From: CAZAQK01 sp046344715 | GTDB taxonomy: Bacteria; Pseudomonadota; Alphaproteobacteria; Rickettsiales; SXRF01 | Assembly: GCA_046344715.1 (NCBI GenBank) | Contig: JBKDKX010000023.1 | Location: forward strand, 34,969-98,968 | Length of the DNA: 64,000 nucleotides | Direction of reading: 5' to 3' | Part shown: positions 1 through 8,872 of the stretch, piece by piece | How the letters are laid out: every line of letters starts with the position of its first letter | Position numbering within the stretch: the stretch's first letter is position 1 | Translations under genes and position numbers: made by a program | The notes under the pieces: model-generated | Database searches by the model: none | What the model was told of the DNA's origin: nothing | The model's input: only the letters and a program-made list of their open reading frames with translations

Positions 1-1
1 G

Positions 2-553
2 ACACTGATGCCAACGCTCACGGAGGATTTCTTCCGCAATCCTACCGGTGCATTGGCCACAATTCGCTGCGCGCCGTGGCATGTGGAAGACAAGCTGATG
101 CTGCTGGGTGATGCGGCGCACGCGATTGTGCCGTTCTTCGGGCAGGGTATGAATTGCGGCTTTGAAGATTGCAGCGCACTGGGTGAATTGCTGGATTCTG
201 AAGATAACTGGCAAACATTATTTGAAAAACTTGAAGCAGACAGAAAACCCAACGCCGATGCCATCGGCACACTGGCACTGGAGAATTTTGTGGAGATGCG
301 CGACACCGTGGCGGATGCAAAATTCCAGCTTAAAAAGCAGATCGGGTTTGAGCTGGAAAAACGCTATCCTGGCAAATTCATTCCGCGTTATGCGATGGTA
401 GTGTTCCATCCAGAAATTCCGTATGCCGAGGCCTATAGGCGCGGTGCGGAGCAGGAAATACTGCTTGATGCGTTGGCGGCGGGTATCAGCGATATTTCGC
501 AGGTGGACTGGAAAAAGGCTGACCAGCTGATGAAAGCAAGCAAAGCGGCGTAA
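2..553 (+). CDS. kmo: Kynurenine 3-monooxygenase, C-terminal part (5' end outside window)
   Basis: FAD- and NADPH-dependent hydroxylase that turns kynurenine into 3-hydroxykynurenine in tryptophan breakdown. The reading frame is open from base 2, so the gene starts to the left of the window; the visible part is about 183 residues of a family usually near 450. The second FAD-binding motif is clear (GDAAHAIVPFFGQGMN, followed by GFEDCSALGELL), which separates this from other flavin monooxygenases. The C-terminal segment after it lacks an obvious membrane helix. No other kynurenine pathway gene is visible to the right, so any operon partner must lie upstream. Confidence 0.85.
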   Translation, partial: TLMPTLTEDFFRNPTGALATIRCAPWHVEDKLMLLGDAAHAIVPFFGQGMNCGFEDCSALGELLDSEDNWQTLFEKLEADRKPNADAIGTLALENFVEMRDTVADAKFQLKKQIGFELEKRYPGKFIPRYAMVVFHPEIPYAEAYRRGAEQEILLDALAAGISDISQVDWKKADQLMKASKAA

Positions 554-621
554 TTATTAATAATTTGCAAATATCTTCCTGTTACCCTTAATAAAGTGCC
601 AAGTAGGTGCGAGAGGATAAC

Positions 622-1194
622 ATGCAGGTAGCAAGTGTTGGCGTGTATGGCGCCGTCTATCAGCCGAACAAACGTGATGAAGGCAGCCTTGCCAGCAAAA
701 TGCTGCGCGAGCAAGCCGAGCAGAGTGCACAGATTGCCGTCACCTCAGCATCCATCAATATTTTGCAGGTGGTGCAACAATACGAAGTTTCTGTCAAAGA
801 AGTAAAGCAGGTGAGTAAATATGCATTGCTGGCACTGGATTATATTGCAAATTCCACGCGCCTTTCACCGGAAGACCGCCGCACGCTGATACGTCTTGTG
901 GCCATTGTGGATGAGTTTGCTGGTGGTGATCCAAAACTCATGCGTGACATTATCGGTATTGCCAAAATCATGGAGATGAATGCCACGCAAAATTATAAGC
1001 CTATTCCGCTGCGCGAGGCACTGCGCATGTATTTTGAAGAGCGTGAACGGCTAGACCCCAGTAAGGAAATGACTATTTCTGTTGAATCAGAGATTAATGC
1101 GGTGAGTGTGCGGGTGTTCGGTACAAGCATAACCGAAACATTTGCTGCACAGGAAGAAGCACTGTCCAAACCTAGCGTTTATGTAAACGCCTAA
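622..1194 (+). CDS. Conserved hypothetical protein, 190 aa
   Basis: Not recognised. The ATG at 622 is preferred over a GTG fifteen bases upstream because a GAGAGG ribosome site sits six bases before it. The product is soluble and largely helical by composition, with no signal peptide or membrane segment. It has a charged middle (about residues 70-130, rich in Arg, Asp and Glu) and a segment near 150-185 that looks like mixed strand. It ends immediately before the stop codon of the convergent PstS-like gene, leaving no room for a separate terminator between them. Confidence 0.6.
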   Translation: MQVASVGVYGAVYQPNKRDEGSLASKMLREQAEQSAQIAVTSASINILQVVQQYEVSVKEVKQVSKYALLALDYIANSTRLSPEDRRTLIRLVAIVDEFAGGDPKLMRDIIGIAKIMEMNATQNYKPIPLREALRMYFEERERLDPSKEMTISVESEINAVSVRVFGTSITETFAAQEEALSKPSVYVNA

Positions 1195-2229
1195 TCATTT
1201 CAGGCTTGAGATGCGTTCCCGTAATTTTTCACGTTCCGCTGCTGGCAGCGGAATCAGTCCTTGCCGTGGCATGTAACCATCAGGACCCATGGCGCCTTCC
1301 AGCGTAACCTCGCGCACGAATTCGCGCAGGCCAGGGATTTTATCGAAGTGGGCGTTTTTAACGTAAATATAGAGTGCGCGTGAAAGTTTATACTTACCCT
1401 CTGAAATATTATCAAAACTTGGCATTATCCCATCTACTGGAATGGGATGTACCAGTCCGGCATTTTCTTCCACGAAGCTATAGCCCAATATGCCCAGCGC
1501 ATCGGGGTTTAATTCCAGTTTGCGGATGATGATGTTGTCATCTTCACCGGCTTCAACGAACGCACCGTCTTCACGCATCAGGTGACATTTTTTTGCGCGT
1601 TCTTTTTTATCAGGGTATGCCGCTTCAAATTCCGGCAAGTCTTTACAGGCGGCTTCAAGCCCAATTTCTACAAAGGCATCACGCGTGCCGGAGGTTGGTG
1701 GCGGGCCGTATACTGTGATGGGTTGTTTAGGTAGTGCGGGGTCAACATCGCTCCAATATTTGTGCGGATTATCTATCAATTTCCCATCTTTTGGAATTTT
1801 TTTGCCAAGAGCTAAAAAAAGCTGGGTGCGGGAGATATTAAATGTTTTTGCTTTTTTACCGGCGGCAATCACGATGCCATCATACCCGATGGGTATTTCG
1901 GTGATGTCCGTAACTCCATGTTTGGCGCAGGTTTTAATTTCTGATCCTGTGATGGCGCGGGAGGCATTATTAATATCAGGTGTTTTTTCATCGACACCGG
2001 AGCAGAACATTTTGAAACCACCACCGGTGCCGATGGATTCGACAATCGGGGTTTTGAACTTCGTGCCACGGCCAAACTGTTCGGCGGCAACGGTGATGAA
2101 GGGATATACGGTGGATGAACCGACAATGCGTATCTGTTCACGGGCGAAAGACGGTGAAGCTGCTATGGTCAGCAGTATAAAGCCAAACAGGGCGTGTTTA
2201 GAGCGGCGTAGGTGTTTCTGTTGCTGCAT
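1195..2229 (-). CDS. PstS-like phosphate (anion) binding protein
   Basis: Periplasmic substrate-binding protein of the phosphate ABC transporter family. A signal peptide with a hydrophobic run ends at about SPSFA. Family motifs follow in order: GSSTVYPF, ESIGTGGGF, NNASRAIT and PPTSGTRDAF, which form the anion-binding pocket. Length (344 aa) is normal. No PstC, PstA or PstB gene lies beside it; it is instead the last gene of an RND efflux operon and its start overlaps the end of the outer-membrane lipoprotein gene by 32 bp. It may serve phosphate uptake or another anion, or act only as a sensor; the context does not decide. Confidence 0.8.
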   Translation of the reverse strand: MQQQKHLRRSKHALFGFILLTIAASPSFAREQIRIVGSSTVYPFITVAAEQFGRGTKFKTPIVESIGTGGGFKMFCSGVDEKTPDINNASRAITGSEIKTCAKHGVTDITEIPIGYDGIVIAAGKKAKTFNISRTQLFLALGKKIPKDGKLIDNPHKYWSDVDPALPKQPITVYGPPPTSGTRDAFVEIGLEAACKDLPEFEAAYPDKKERAKKCHLMREDGAFVEAGEDDNIIIRKLELNPDALGILGYSFVEENAGLVHPIPVDGIMPSFDNISEGKYKLSRALYIYVKNAHFDKIPGLREFVREVTLEGAMGPDGYMPRQGLIPLPAAEREKLRERISSLK

Positions 2230-3739
2230 CTGGTATTTCCTCCGTAGCAGGTGATTGGATAGGTGCAGGCTGTTCTATAGCAGCTTCCTTCGGGAAATCC
2301 CAGCCGCCACCCAGAGCGCGAATTAATGAAATTGTTGCCGCGTAGCGCGCGCCATGAGAACGGATAGCGCCACGGCGGGTATTCATCGCCAGCGCCTCAT
2401 ATTCCAGAGCGTCTGCTTGATTGAGATCACCTGCCTCATAGCGCGTGCGGGCAATGGTGGCAGAGCGCATGGAAGATTCAGCGGCTGCGCGCTGCTGCAC
2501 TGCTTCTTCAGCAAGCAGGCGAATGGCGGCGAGGCTGTCTTCTACTTCCTTGAAGGCATTCAGTACTTGTCCACGATATTCAGCTACGCTTTCTTCACGC
2601 TCTGCAAAGAGTTGCTTGGTGGTAAAGAAAATACGGCCACCTTCAAACACTGGCTGGGTAACTACATTCCCCATGCCTGGACCGATTGACCAGCTGCGGT
2701 TTGACCATTCAAACGCATCGCTAAGTGCCTGTGATTCATAACCACCCACGGCGGTAAGCACAATACGTGGAAACATAGCAGCACGCGCCATGCCGATGCG
2801 GCGGTTATTTGCTTCCATCTTACGAATGGCTGCTGCGATATCCGGCCTGCGCGCCAGAAGGTTAGCGGGGATTCCAGCTGGGATAGAGGGAGGCTTTTTT
2901 TCTGCCAGCGGGAATTCTTCAAAATGGTAGCTGGAAGGAATTTTACCCAGCAACACAGCCATGGAATTTTCAAGTTCAGCGCGTCTGCGGTCGAGTGTAG
3001 CGGCTTCTGATTTGGCAAGTGCAAGATCTGCCTCAGCGCGAGAACGTTCCAGATCGCTGGTTTCACCGACGTCATACAGGCGCTTTGCCACCCGCAAGGA
3101 TTCTTCCTTGGCAGCAAGCACACGTTTCTGGAATTGGCGCTCGGCATCGAGCGTACGTAGCGAGAAATAAAACTGGGCAACATCCGCCTGCATGGAAACA
3201 AGTACAGAATTATAGAGCGCATCCGTTGCTTCAGCATTTAACTCTGCCACACGGTATGCACCGGTAAGCCTGCCGAACAGATCAAGTTCGTAAGACAGTA
3301 TGCCCTGCGCGCGATATGATGTTTGTGGTTTTGTGACTTGCCCTGGGGCAAGATTTGGCGATCCACTGGAGAATTTTTCCCGCTTGGGGCTGAAGCCTGC
3401 GTCAATAGATGGAAACAGGTCGGCCAGTGCAATGTAAGACTCTTGTCGTGCCTGTACCACGCGCTCGGCGGCAATGGCAAGATTGGTGTTGGCCATTAGC
3501 GCATCCTGCTGAATCTGGTTCAACACCTCATCATCAAAAATGCGCCACCATTCGCCTCGATCGATTGCCTCGGACGGTTTGATCTCTTCCCAGAGAGAGG
3601 CATCTACAGCATCATCAGCTTTTGGCGATTCCTTAAATGTTTCCGGCAGGTCAAATGACGGTGGGGTGAAATCAGGGGAGAGGTCACAACCGGTAAGTGC
3701 AGTGGTTGCCACTATCAGGCTAAGCCATATTCTACTCAT
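2198..3739 (-). CDS. RND efflux outer-membrane factor lipoprotein (NodT/OprM type)
   Basis: TolC-like outer-membrane channel of a tripartite efflux pump, 513 aa. The start at 3739 gives a lipoprotein signal ending in the lipobox LTGC (Cys18) and has AGGAAG just upstream; a longer reading frame up to 3913 runs back through the RND gene and is not needed. Two repeated outer-membrane efflux domains are visible, each with long helical stretches (for example around VAERVVQARQESY and LNAFKEVEDSLAAIR). The conserved GLPSEL-like position reads AGIPANLLARRPDI. Its start overlaps the RND pump stop by 8 bp, so the two are translationally coupled. The C-terminal tail is rich in Pro, Ala and Glu. Confidence 0.9.
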   Translation of the reverse strand: MSRIWLSLIVATTALTGCDLSPDFTPPSFDLPETFKESPKADDAVDASLWEEIKPSEAIDRGEWWRIFDDEVLNQIQQDALMANTNLAIAAERVVQARQESYIALADLFPSIDAGFSPKREKFSSGSPNLAPGQVTKPQTSYRAQGILSYELDLFGRLTGAYRVAELNAEATDALYNSVLVSMQADVAQFYFSLRTLDAERQFQKRVLAAKEESLRVAKRLYDVGETSDLERSRAEADLALAKSEAATLDRRRAELENSMAVLLGKIPSSYHFEEFPLAEKKPPSIPAGIPANLLARRPDIAAAIRKMEANNRRIGMARAAMFPRIVLTAVGGYESQALSDAFEWSNRSWSIGPGMGNVVTQPVFEGGRIFFTTKQLFAEREESVAEYRGQVLNAFKEVEDSLAAIRLLAEEAVQQRAAAESSMRSATIARTRYEAGDLNQADALEYEALAMNTRRGAIRSHGARYAATISLIRALGGGWDFPKEAAIEQPAPIQSPATEEIPDAATETPTPL

Positions 3740-6700
3740 GCCCACTTCCTTTCGAATGTAAGGCAGGAGTGTTGGCAGAATGTAATTTCCTGCCAGAAAG
3801 CGTCCTGAGTACGACATAAAACACCGGAGTGAAAAACAACCCAAAGAAAGTAACGCCCAGCATACCAGAAAATACCGCCACACCCATGGCCTGTCGCATT
3901 TCAGCACCGGCACCGCTTGCCAGCACTAAAGGCAGCACGCCCATAATGAAGGCAAACGAGGTCATGAGAATTGGACGAAGCCTGAGACGCGCAGCTTCCA
4001 CCGCCGCATCAAACGGCGTTGCGCCTTCCAGTTCCAGCTCACGCGCGAATTCTACAATCAGAATAGCGTTCTTACATGCAAGCCCTACAAGTACCATCAG
4101 GCCAATCTGGGTAAATATATTATTATCCACGTTGGGTATCGGCTGTCCGATAATCATACTGATAATATCGATATAGAACCATTTTATCCACACGCCAACA
4201 ATCGCAGACAGCAGGCACATTGGTACAATAAGTATCACCGCCAGTGGCAGAGACAGGCTTTCATACTGCGCGGCAAGCACAAGGAATACCAGCAGCACAC
4301 ATAGCGGGAATACCAGTACGGCGGTATTGCCGGCAAGGATTTGCTGGTAGGTGAGTTCTGTCCATTCAAAGCTCATGCCTTTGGGCAAGGTTTCGCGGGC
4401 AATTTGTTCTAATGCTTTCTGTGATTCGCCGTTAGATATACCCGGGCCCGGGGCACTGTTTATATCTGCCGTGCGGTATGCATTGTAGCGCATGGCGCGG
4501 TCTGGGCCGTATCCCTGAGTTACCTTAAGAATACTGCCGAGTGGCACCATCTGGCCTGTCATACTGCGCACGTGCAGATTGGCGATATCTTCGGCTTGAT
4601 TGCGGTAATTGGCATCGGCCTGTGCAATCACACGGTAAGTGCGGCCAAATTTGTTGAAATCGTTGATGTAGAGTGATCCCAGATAAATCTGCAGTGTTTC
4701 AAAAATGCTGGTGACGGGTACGCCAAGTTGTTTTGCCTTGGTACGGTCTAACTCCACATGTAGCTGCGGCACGTTTATCTGATAGCCGGTGTAGCTTTGC
4801 ATAGGGTTAAACATGGGGGATTGATATACTCTACCCATAATGGCATTGGCGGCTTCGGCCAGTGCTTCTTCGCCAAGATCCGCCCTGTCCTGAATCTGCA
4901 TTTTATAACCGCCACTGGTGCCCAGTCCCATCACTGGCGGAGGTGGAAATACCGCAACAAATGCATCGGTAATTTCAGCAAATTTCATATTCAACTGCCC
5001 TGCAATGGCGCCGGCGGAAAGCGCACCGGAGTTGCGTTCAGCAAAAGGTTTCAGCGGTAAGAACACAATGCCTGCGCTGGAGCTCACGGTAAATCCGCTA
5101 ATGGATAACCCGGGGAAGGCGACGGAATGTGCAACACCCTCGGTGGCAAGGCCGATTTCTGACATTTTGCGCATTACTTCTTCGGTGCGGTCGAGTGATG
5201 CTCCGTCCTGCAACTGGGCAAAACCGATAAGATATTGTTTGTCCTGCCCTGGTACATATCCTACAGGCATTTTCATGAAAGCAAATACGGTGAAGCCAAC
5301 AAGCAGCGCGTAAATAAACAAGGCTTTGGATTTACGACCCAGCACGCGACCAACGCGGCTGGAATATGCATCACCGCTACGTTGGAAGACACGATTAAAC
5401 CAGCCAAAAAAGCCGCCAAATACTTTATCCATCCAGCGGGTGAGGGCGTCTTTAGGTTCATCGTGACCTTTGAGCAGCAGAGCGGCCATAGCGGGAGAAA
5501 GGGTTAACGAGTTAAGCGCGGAGATTACTGTTGAGATTGCAATGGTGAGTGCAAACTGGCGGTAAAACTGACCCGTTAAGCCGCTGATAAAAGCGATAGG
5601 TACAAACACCGCAATCAGCGTGAGGCTTATGGCGATAATAGGGCCGCTTACTTCACGCATGGCCTGATAGGTGGCATCACGCGGCGAGAGACCAGAGGCA
5701 ATATTGCGCTCTACATTTTCTACCACCACGATGGCATCATCCACCACAATACCAATCGAAAGCACAAGACCGAACAGCGACAAGGCATTAATTGAAAACC
5801 CGAAGGCATACATCAGCGCGAATGTTCCGATGATAGAGACAGGTACAGCCAGCAGCGGAATAATCGAAGCACGCCATGTCTGTAGAAACAGAATAACTAC
5901 CAATACCACCAGCAGTACGGCTTCAAGCAGTGTTTTAATAACTGCATTAATGGAGTCACGCACGAAGCTGGTGGGATCATACACAATGGTATAATCCATA
6001 CCTTCGGGGAATTCTTTTTTGAGTTCCTCCATAGTAGCGCGCACTGTGTCGGAAATTTGCAGCGCGTTGCTGCCTGGTGCCTGAAACACACCAAGAGCCA
6101 CCGCAGGTTTATTGTTCAGCAGAGAACGCAGGGCATACTGGTCGCCGCCCATTTCGATGCGTGCCACATCGCCAAGGCGTGTCACTGCGCCGCTGGCATC
6201 TGCTTTAATAATGATATTCCGGAATTCCTCTTCGGTTTGCAGGCGGCCTTGCGCGTTTACGTTCAGCTGCATCATCGTATCGGGGGTGGAAGGTGATGCG
6301 CCAATCACACCAGCAGCAACCTGCAGGTTTTGCTCACGGATGGCGTTTATCACATCACCAGCACCCATGCCGCGCTCTGACACTTTCTGTGGATCAAGCC
6401 ATACACGCATCGCATATTCACTGCCGCCCCACATCTCAACCATGCCAACACCAGAAATACGGCGAAGGCGGTCGCGGATATTCAGTGCTGCGTAGTTGCC
6501 TAAATACAAATTGTCATAACGCTGGTCGGGCGATAACAGGTGAACCACCATCGTAATATCGGAAGAACTTTTCGCTGTCATCACGCCAAATTGACGTACA
6601 ATGTCTGGCAGGCGCGGCAGGGCCTGGTTGACGCGATTCTGTACCAGCTGTTGTGCCTTATCCGGATCCGTACCGATATTGAATGTCACGGTAAGCTGCA

Positions 6701-6968
6701 TCAGGCCATCTGATGTGCTTTGGGATGACATATAGAGCATGTCTTCCACGCCATTAATCTGCTCTTCCAGCGGTGCTGCAACCGTTTCAGCAATCACTTT
6801 TGGATTTGCGCCCGGATAGGTAGCCGTAACTACGACAGAAGGTGGTACCACCTCGGGATATTCCGAGATGGGCAACTGCCACATTGCAATAAATCCGGCG
6901 ATGAAAATCAGCAGGGAGATGACTGCTGCAAAAATAGGCCGGTCAATAAAGAAGCGCGAGATGTTCAT
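3732..6968 (-). CDS. RND multidrug efflux transporter, HAE1 family (AcrB/MexF type)
   Basis: Proton-driven inner-membrane pump of 1078 aa that exports drugs or other hydrophobic compounds. It shows the typical start MNISRFFIDRPIFA, the first membrane helix, a large periplasmic loop, and the proton relay in TM4 (GIVVDDAIVVVENVERN, with paired Asp). A second set of helices near the C-terminus mirrors the first (KNAILIVEFARELE). Length is normal for the hydrophobe/amphiphile exporters. Four bases separate it from the upstream membrane fusion protein gene and it overlaps the downstream outer-membrane gene, so the three form one pump. Substrate is not predictable from sequence alone. Confidence 0.95.
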   Translation of the reverse strand: MNISRFFIDRPIFAAVISLLIFIAGFIAMWQLPISEYPEVVPPSVVVTATYPGANPKVIAETVAAPLEEQINGVEDMLYMSSQSTSDGLMQLTVTFNIGTDPDKAQQLVQNRVNQALPRLPDIVRQFGVMTAKSSSDITMVVHLLSPDQRYDNLYLGNYAALNIRDRLRRISGVGMVEMWGGSEYAMRVWLDPQKVSERGMGAGDVINAIREQNLQVAAGVIGASPSTPDTMMQLNVNAQGRLQTEEEFRNIIIKADASGAVTRLGDVARIEMGGDQYALRSLLNNKPAVALGVFQAPGSNALQISDTVRATMEELKKEFPEGMDYTIVYDPTSFVRDSINAVIKTLLEAVLLVVLVVILFLQTWRASIIPLLAVPVSIIGTFALMYAFGFSINALSLFGLVLSIGIVVDDAIVVVENVERNIASGLSPRDATYQAMREVSGPIIAISLTLIAVFVPIAFISGLTGQFYRQFALTIAISTVISALNSLTLSPAMAALLLKGHDEPKDALTRWMDKVFGGFFGWFNRVFQRSGDAYSSRVGRVLGRKSKALFIYALLVGFTVFAFMKMPVGYVPGQDKQYLIGFAQLQDGASLDRTEEVMRKMSEIGLATEGVAHSVAFPGLSISGFTVSSSAGIVFLPLKPFAERNSGALSAGAIAGQLNMKFAEITDAFVAVFPPPPVMGLGTSGGYKMQIQDRADLGEEALAEAANAIMGRVYQSPMFNPMQSYTGYQINVPQLHVELDRTKAKQLGVPVTSIFETLQIYLGSLYINDFNKFGRTYRVIAQADANYRNQAEDIANLHVRSMTGQMVPLGSILKVTQGYGPDRAMRYNAYRTADINSAPGPGISNGESQKALEQIARETLPKGMSFEWTELTYQQILAGNTAVLVFPLCVLLVFLVLAAQYESLSLPLAVILIVPMCLLSAIVGVWIKWFYIDIISMIIGQPIPNVDNNIFTQIGLMVLVGLACKNAILIVEFARELELEGATPFDAAVEAARLRLRPILMTSFAFIMGVLPLVLASGAGAEMRQAMGVAVFSGMLGVTFFGLFFTPVFYVVLRTLSGRKLHSANTPALHSKGSGHE

Positions 6969-6972
6969 ATGG

Positions 6973-8154
6973 TTATTGCGTAGGCTCGCTTGATTCAGCT
7001 GCTGGTTCTTTTACTTCTGCTGGCGCTGCTTCAGGCATGCCTGGTACAGGGAGTTCGTGCTTATCCGTGGCTTCCATGGGAACTTTATTTGGAGTCACCG
7101 GCATGCCAGGACGGAGTAAACGCGAGCTGCTTACGATGATGGTGTCACCCTTAGCAAGGCCACTGCGGATAATTCGCATACCTTCATGCGAAGAGCCAAG
7201 TTTTACTTCACGGTAAGCGGTTTTATTTTCTGTATCCAGCGTGTAGACGAATTTCTTATTCTGATCGGTGTTAATGGCTTTTTCAGCGACCAGTATAGCC
7301 TTTTCTTTACCGGCAGCTCCCATGCGCAGACGGGCAAATAATCCGGGTACTAGTTCTCCTTTTGGATTATCAAACACTGCACGCACGCGTATATTACCAG
7401 ACATGGTATTAAGCTGGTTATCGAAAGAATGGACGTGTCCCTGAGCGGTGGTGCCGTTTGCAAGCTCCAGCATTACCACTACATTGGACAGTGTTGAGGA
7501 GTCGTTACCGGATCCCGCAAGATAAGTAAGGAAGCGTTGTTCGTCTGCTTCAAAATCGGCATAAATCGGGTCTTGTGATACCACCGTGGTCATCACCGGC
7601 ATACCAGCATCCACCAGATTTCCAGGTGTTACTTCCGCACGGCCAACCTTGCCGGATACGGGTGCTTTTACTTTTGTGTAGCCCAGTTGAAGTTCTGCGC
7701 GCTTAAGGTCAGCACGGGCAACACTTGCAGCGTTTTTACGCTGGTCATAATCGCGCTGGGAAATGGCTTTGTCGGCAAATAGGCTGCTTGCGCGTTTGAA
7801 CTCTGCTTCGGCGAGTTCATGGCGCGCGCGTGCCGATTGCACTTCAGTTTCATAGGGCTTTGGATCAATGACGAAAAGCAGTGCGCCTTCTTTTACCGTA
7901 TCACCATCTTTGAAATGCACTGATTCCACCATGCCGGCAACGCGCGGGCGTATCTGCACATCATCCACTGCTTTCAGGCGGCCAGAAAATTCATCCCACA
8001 ACGTGACTTCTTTTTCGACGGCATCAGCCACCACCACGGGCATGGCACCGCCCATCATTGCCGCCATCGGGTTCTGGCCGCCGCCAAGTATTTGCGGCAG
8101 AAAATAATAGCCAGTACCGGCCAGTATGAGGATGAGGATTAGTATTTTACCCAT
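6973..8154 (-). CDS. RND efflux periplasmic adaptor (membrane fusion protein)
   Basis: Links the RND pump to the outer-membrane channel. The 393-aa product has an N-terminal membrane anchor (LILILILAGTGYYFLP), a barrel-sandwich hybrid half-motif (RPRVAGMVESVHFKDGD), an alpha-helical hairpin, the second lipoyl half (TKVKAPVSGKVGRAEV) and a beta-barrel domain. No lipobox is seen, so it is anchored by the helix rather than by lipid. The C-terminal 40 residues are Pro/Glu/Ala rich and variable. It follows tetR by 19 bp and precedes the pump gene by 4 bp. Confidence 0.92.
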   Translation of the reverse strand: MGKILILILILAGTGYYFLPQILGGGQNPMAAMMGGAMPVVVADAVEKEVTLWDEFSGRLKAVDDVQIRPRVAGMVESVHFKDGDTVKEGALLFVIDPKPYETEVQSARARHELAEAEFKRASSLFADKAISQRDYDQRKNAASVARADLKRAELQLGYTKVKAPVSGKVGRAEVTPGNLVDAGMPVMTTVVSQDPIYADFEADEQRFLTYLAGSGNDSSTLSNVVVMLELANGTTAQGHVHSFDNQLNTMSGNIRVRAVFDNPKGELVPGLFARLRMGAAGKEKAILVAEKAINTDQNKKFVYTLDTENKTAYREVKLGSSHEGMRIIRSGLAKGDTIIVSSSRLLRPGMPVTPNKVPMEATDKHELPVPGMPEAAPAEVKEPAAESSEPTQ

Positions 8155-8173
8155 AAATTATCCGTGTGTTGTA

Positions 8174-8824
8174 TTAAGCATTGGCTTTTGTTTGTTGTGT
8201 GTTTAAGAGGCGTGCTTTGAGCGCTGCTTCCGGTGATATATATTGCAGCAACCCAGGCAGCAGCAGTGTTTTGATGATGTTCAGGTCGTTGCTGAATTTT
8301 GCTTGCTGGATAACGCCTTCCACGTAAGCAATCATTTCCTGCGCCATCAGATGCACCATCTCAGGCGGGCAGATTTCTGCATCCTTGACCAAGCGTTCAA
8401 AATATTCTGAATAGCCTTTAAAAATACTTTCAATGGCAATGCGGAAACTTTCTTCCTGCGTGGAAAGCTCAGAGCCACAGCCTGCAAACGGGCAACCTAG
8501 CACTTTGCCGGTTTTATCGAATTCTTCCTTCTGCCAGTGATATATCAGGCTTGCGTAGCGTTTGAGGCGCTCGATGGGAGAAAGTGTAAGTGCAAATGCC
8601 TCGTCAAGCACGGGGCGTTTGCTTTCCCAGAACGTCTCAAACGCTGCAACAGTTAGTGCAACCTTGGAGTCGAAGAAATGATAAAAGCTGCCTTTATGCA
8701 CACCCGCTTTTTTGCAGATGTCATCTACACTGACGGAGCCATAGCTGGCGTGCCAGAATAAATCCAGCGCAGCAGCCAGTAACTTTTCTTTAGTATTTGT
8801 GCGGTAGGGTTCAGCCAGTGTCAT
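8174..8824 (-). CDS. TetR-family transcriptional repressor of the efflux operon
   Basis: DNA-binding repressor of 216 aa. The N-terminal helix-turn-helix is clear (SVSVDDICKKAGVHKGSFYHFF), followed by an alpha-helical ligand-binding domain with a CGSELSTQEESFR segment typical of repressors that pair with RND pumps. ATG at 8824 is chosen; a TTG at 8860 in the same frame would place the first codons inside the palindrome at 8841-8864. The gene is the first of the tetR-pump operon, so it probably represses itself and the pump through that palindrome. Inducer unknown. Confidence 0.88.
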   Translation of the reverse strand: MTLAEPYRTNTKEKLLAAALDLFWHASYGSVSVDDICKKAGVHKGSFYHFFDSKVALTVAAFETFWESKRPVLDEAFALTLSPIERLKRYASLIYHWQKEEFDKTGKVLGCPFAGCGSELSTQEESFRIAIESIFKGYSEYFERLVKDAEICPPEMVHLMAQEMIAYVEGVIQQAKFSNDLNIIKTLLLPGLLQYISPEAALKARLLNTQQTKANA

Positions 8825-8840
8825 GGCTGGAGAGGTAACA

Positions 8841-8864
8841 CCATTTGACTGAGTAGTCAAATGG
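8841..8864. promoter_or_regulatory. Perfect palindrome, probable TetR operator
   Basis: Ten-base arms CCATTTGACT and AGTCAAATGG are separated by GAGT. The site lies 17 bases before the tetR start and 8 bases after the pelG stop. Read on the minus strand the arm contains TTGACT, a good -35 hexamer, so a bound repressor would block a promoter here; no good -10 is seen. Read on the plus strand the hairpin is followed by eight T residues and looks like an intrinsic terminator, but no plus-strand gene leads into it. Operator is the preferred reading; a role in ending the pel transcript is possible. Confidence 0.55.
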
Positions 8865-8872
8865 CGTTTTTT

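Noticed and set aside
1685..2254. 189-codon frame opposite the PstS-like gene
   Set aside because: No ribosome site, no family residues, and it mirrors a well supported gene.
3740..3913. N-terminal extension of the outer-membrane lipoprotein
   Set aside because: It would overlap the RND gene by over 170 bp and hide the lipobox; the ATG at 3739 has a good ribosome site.
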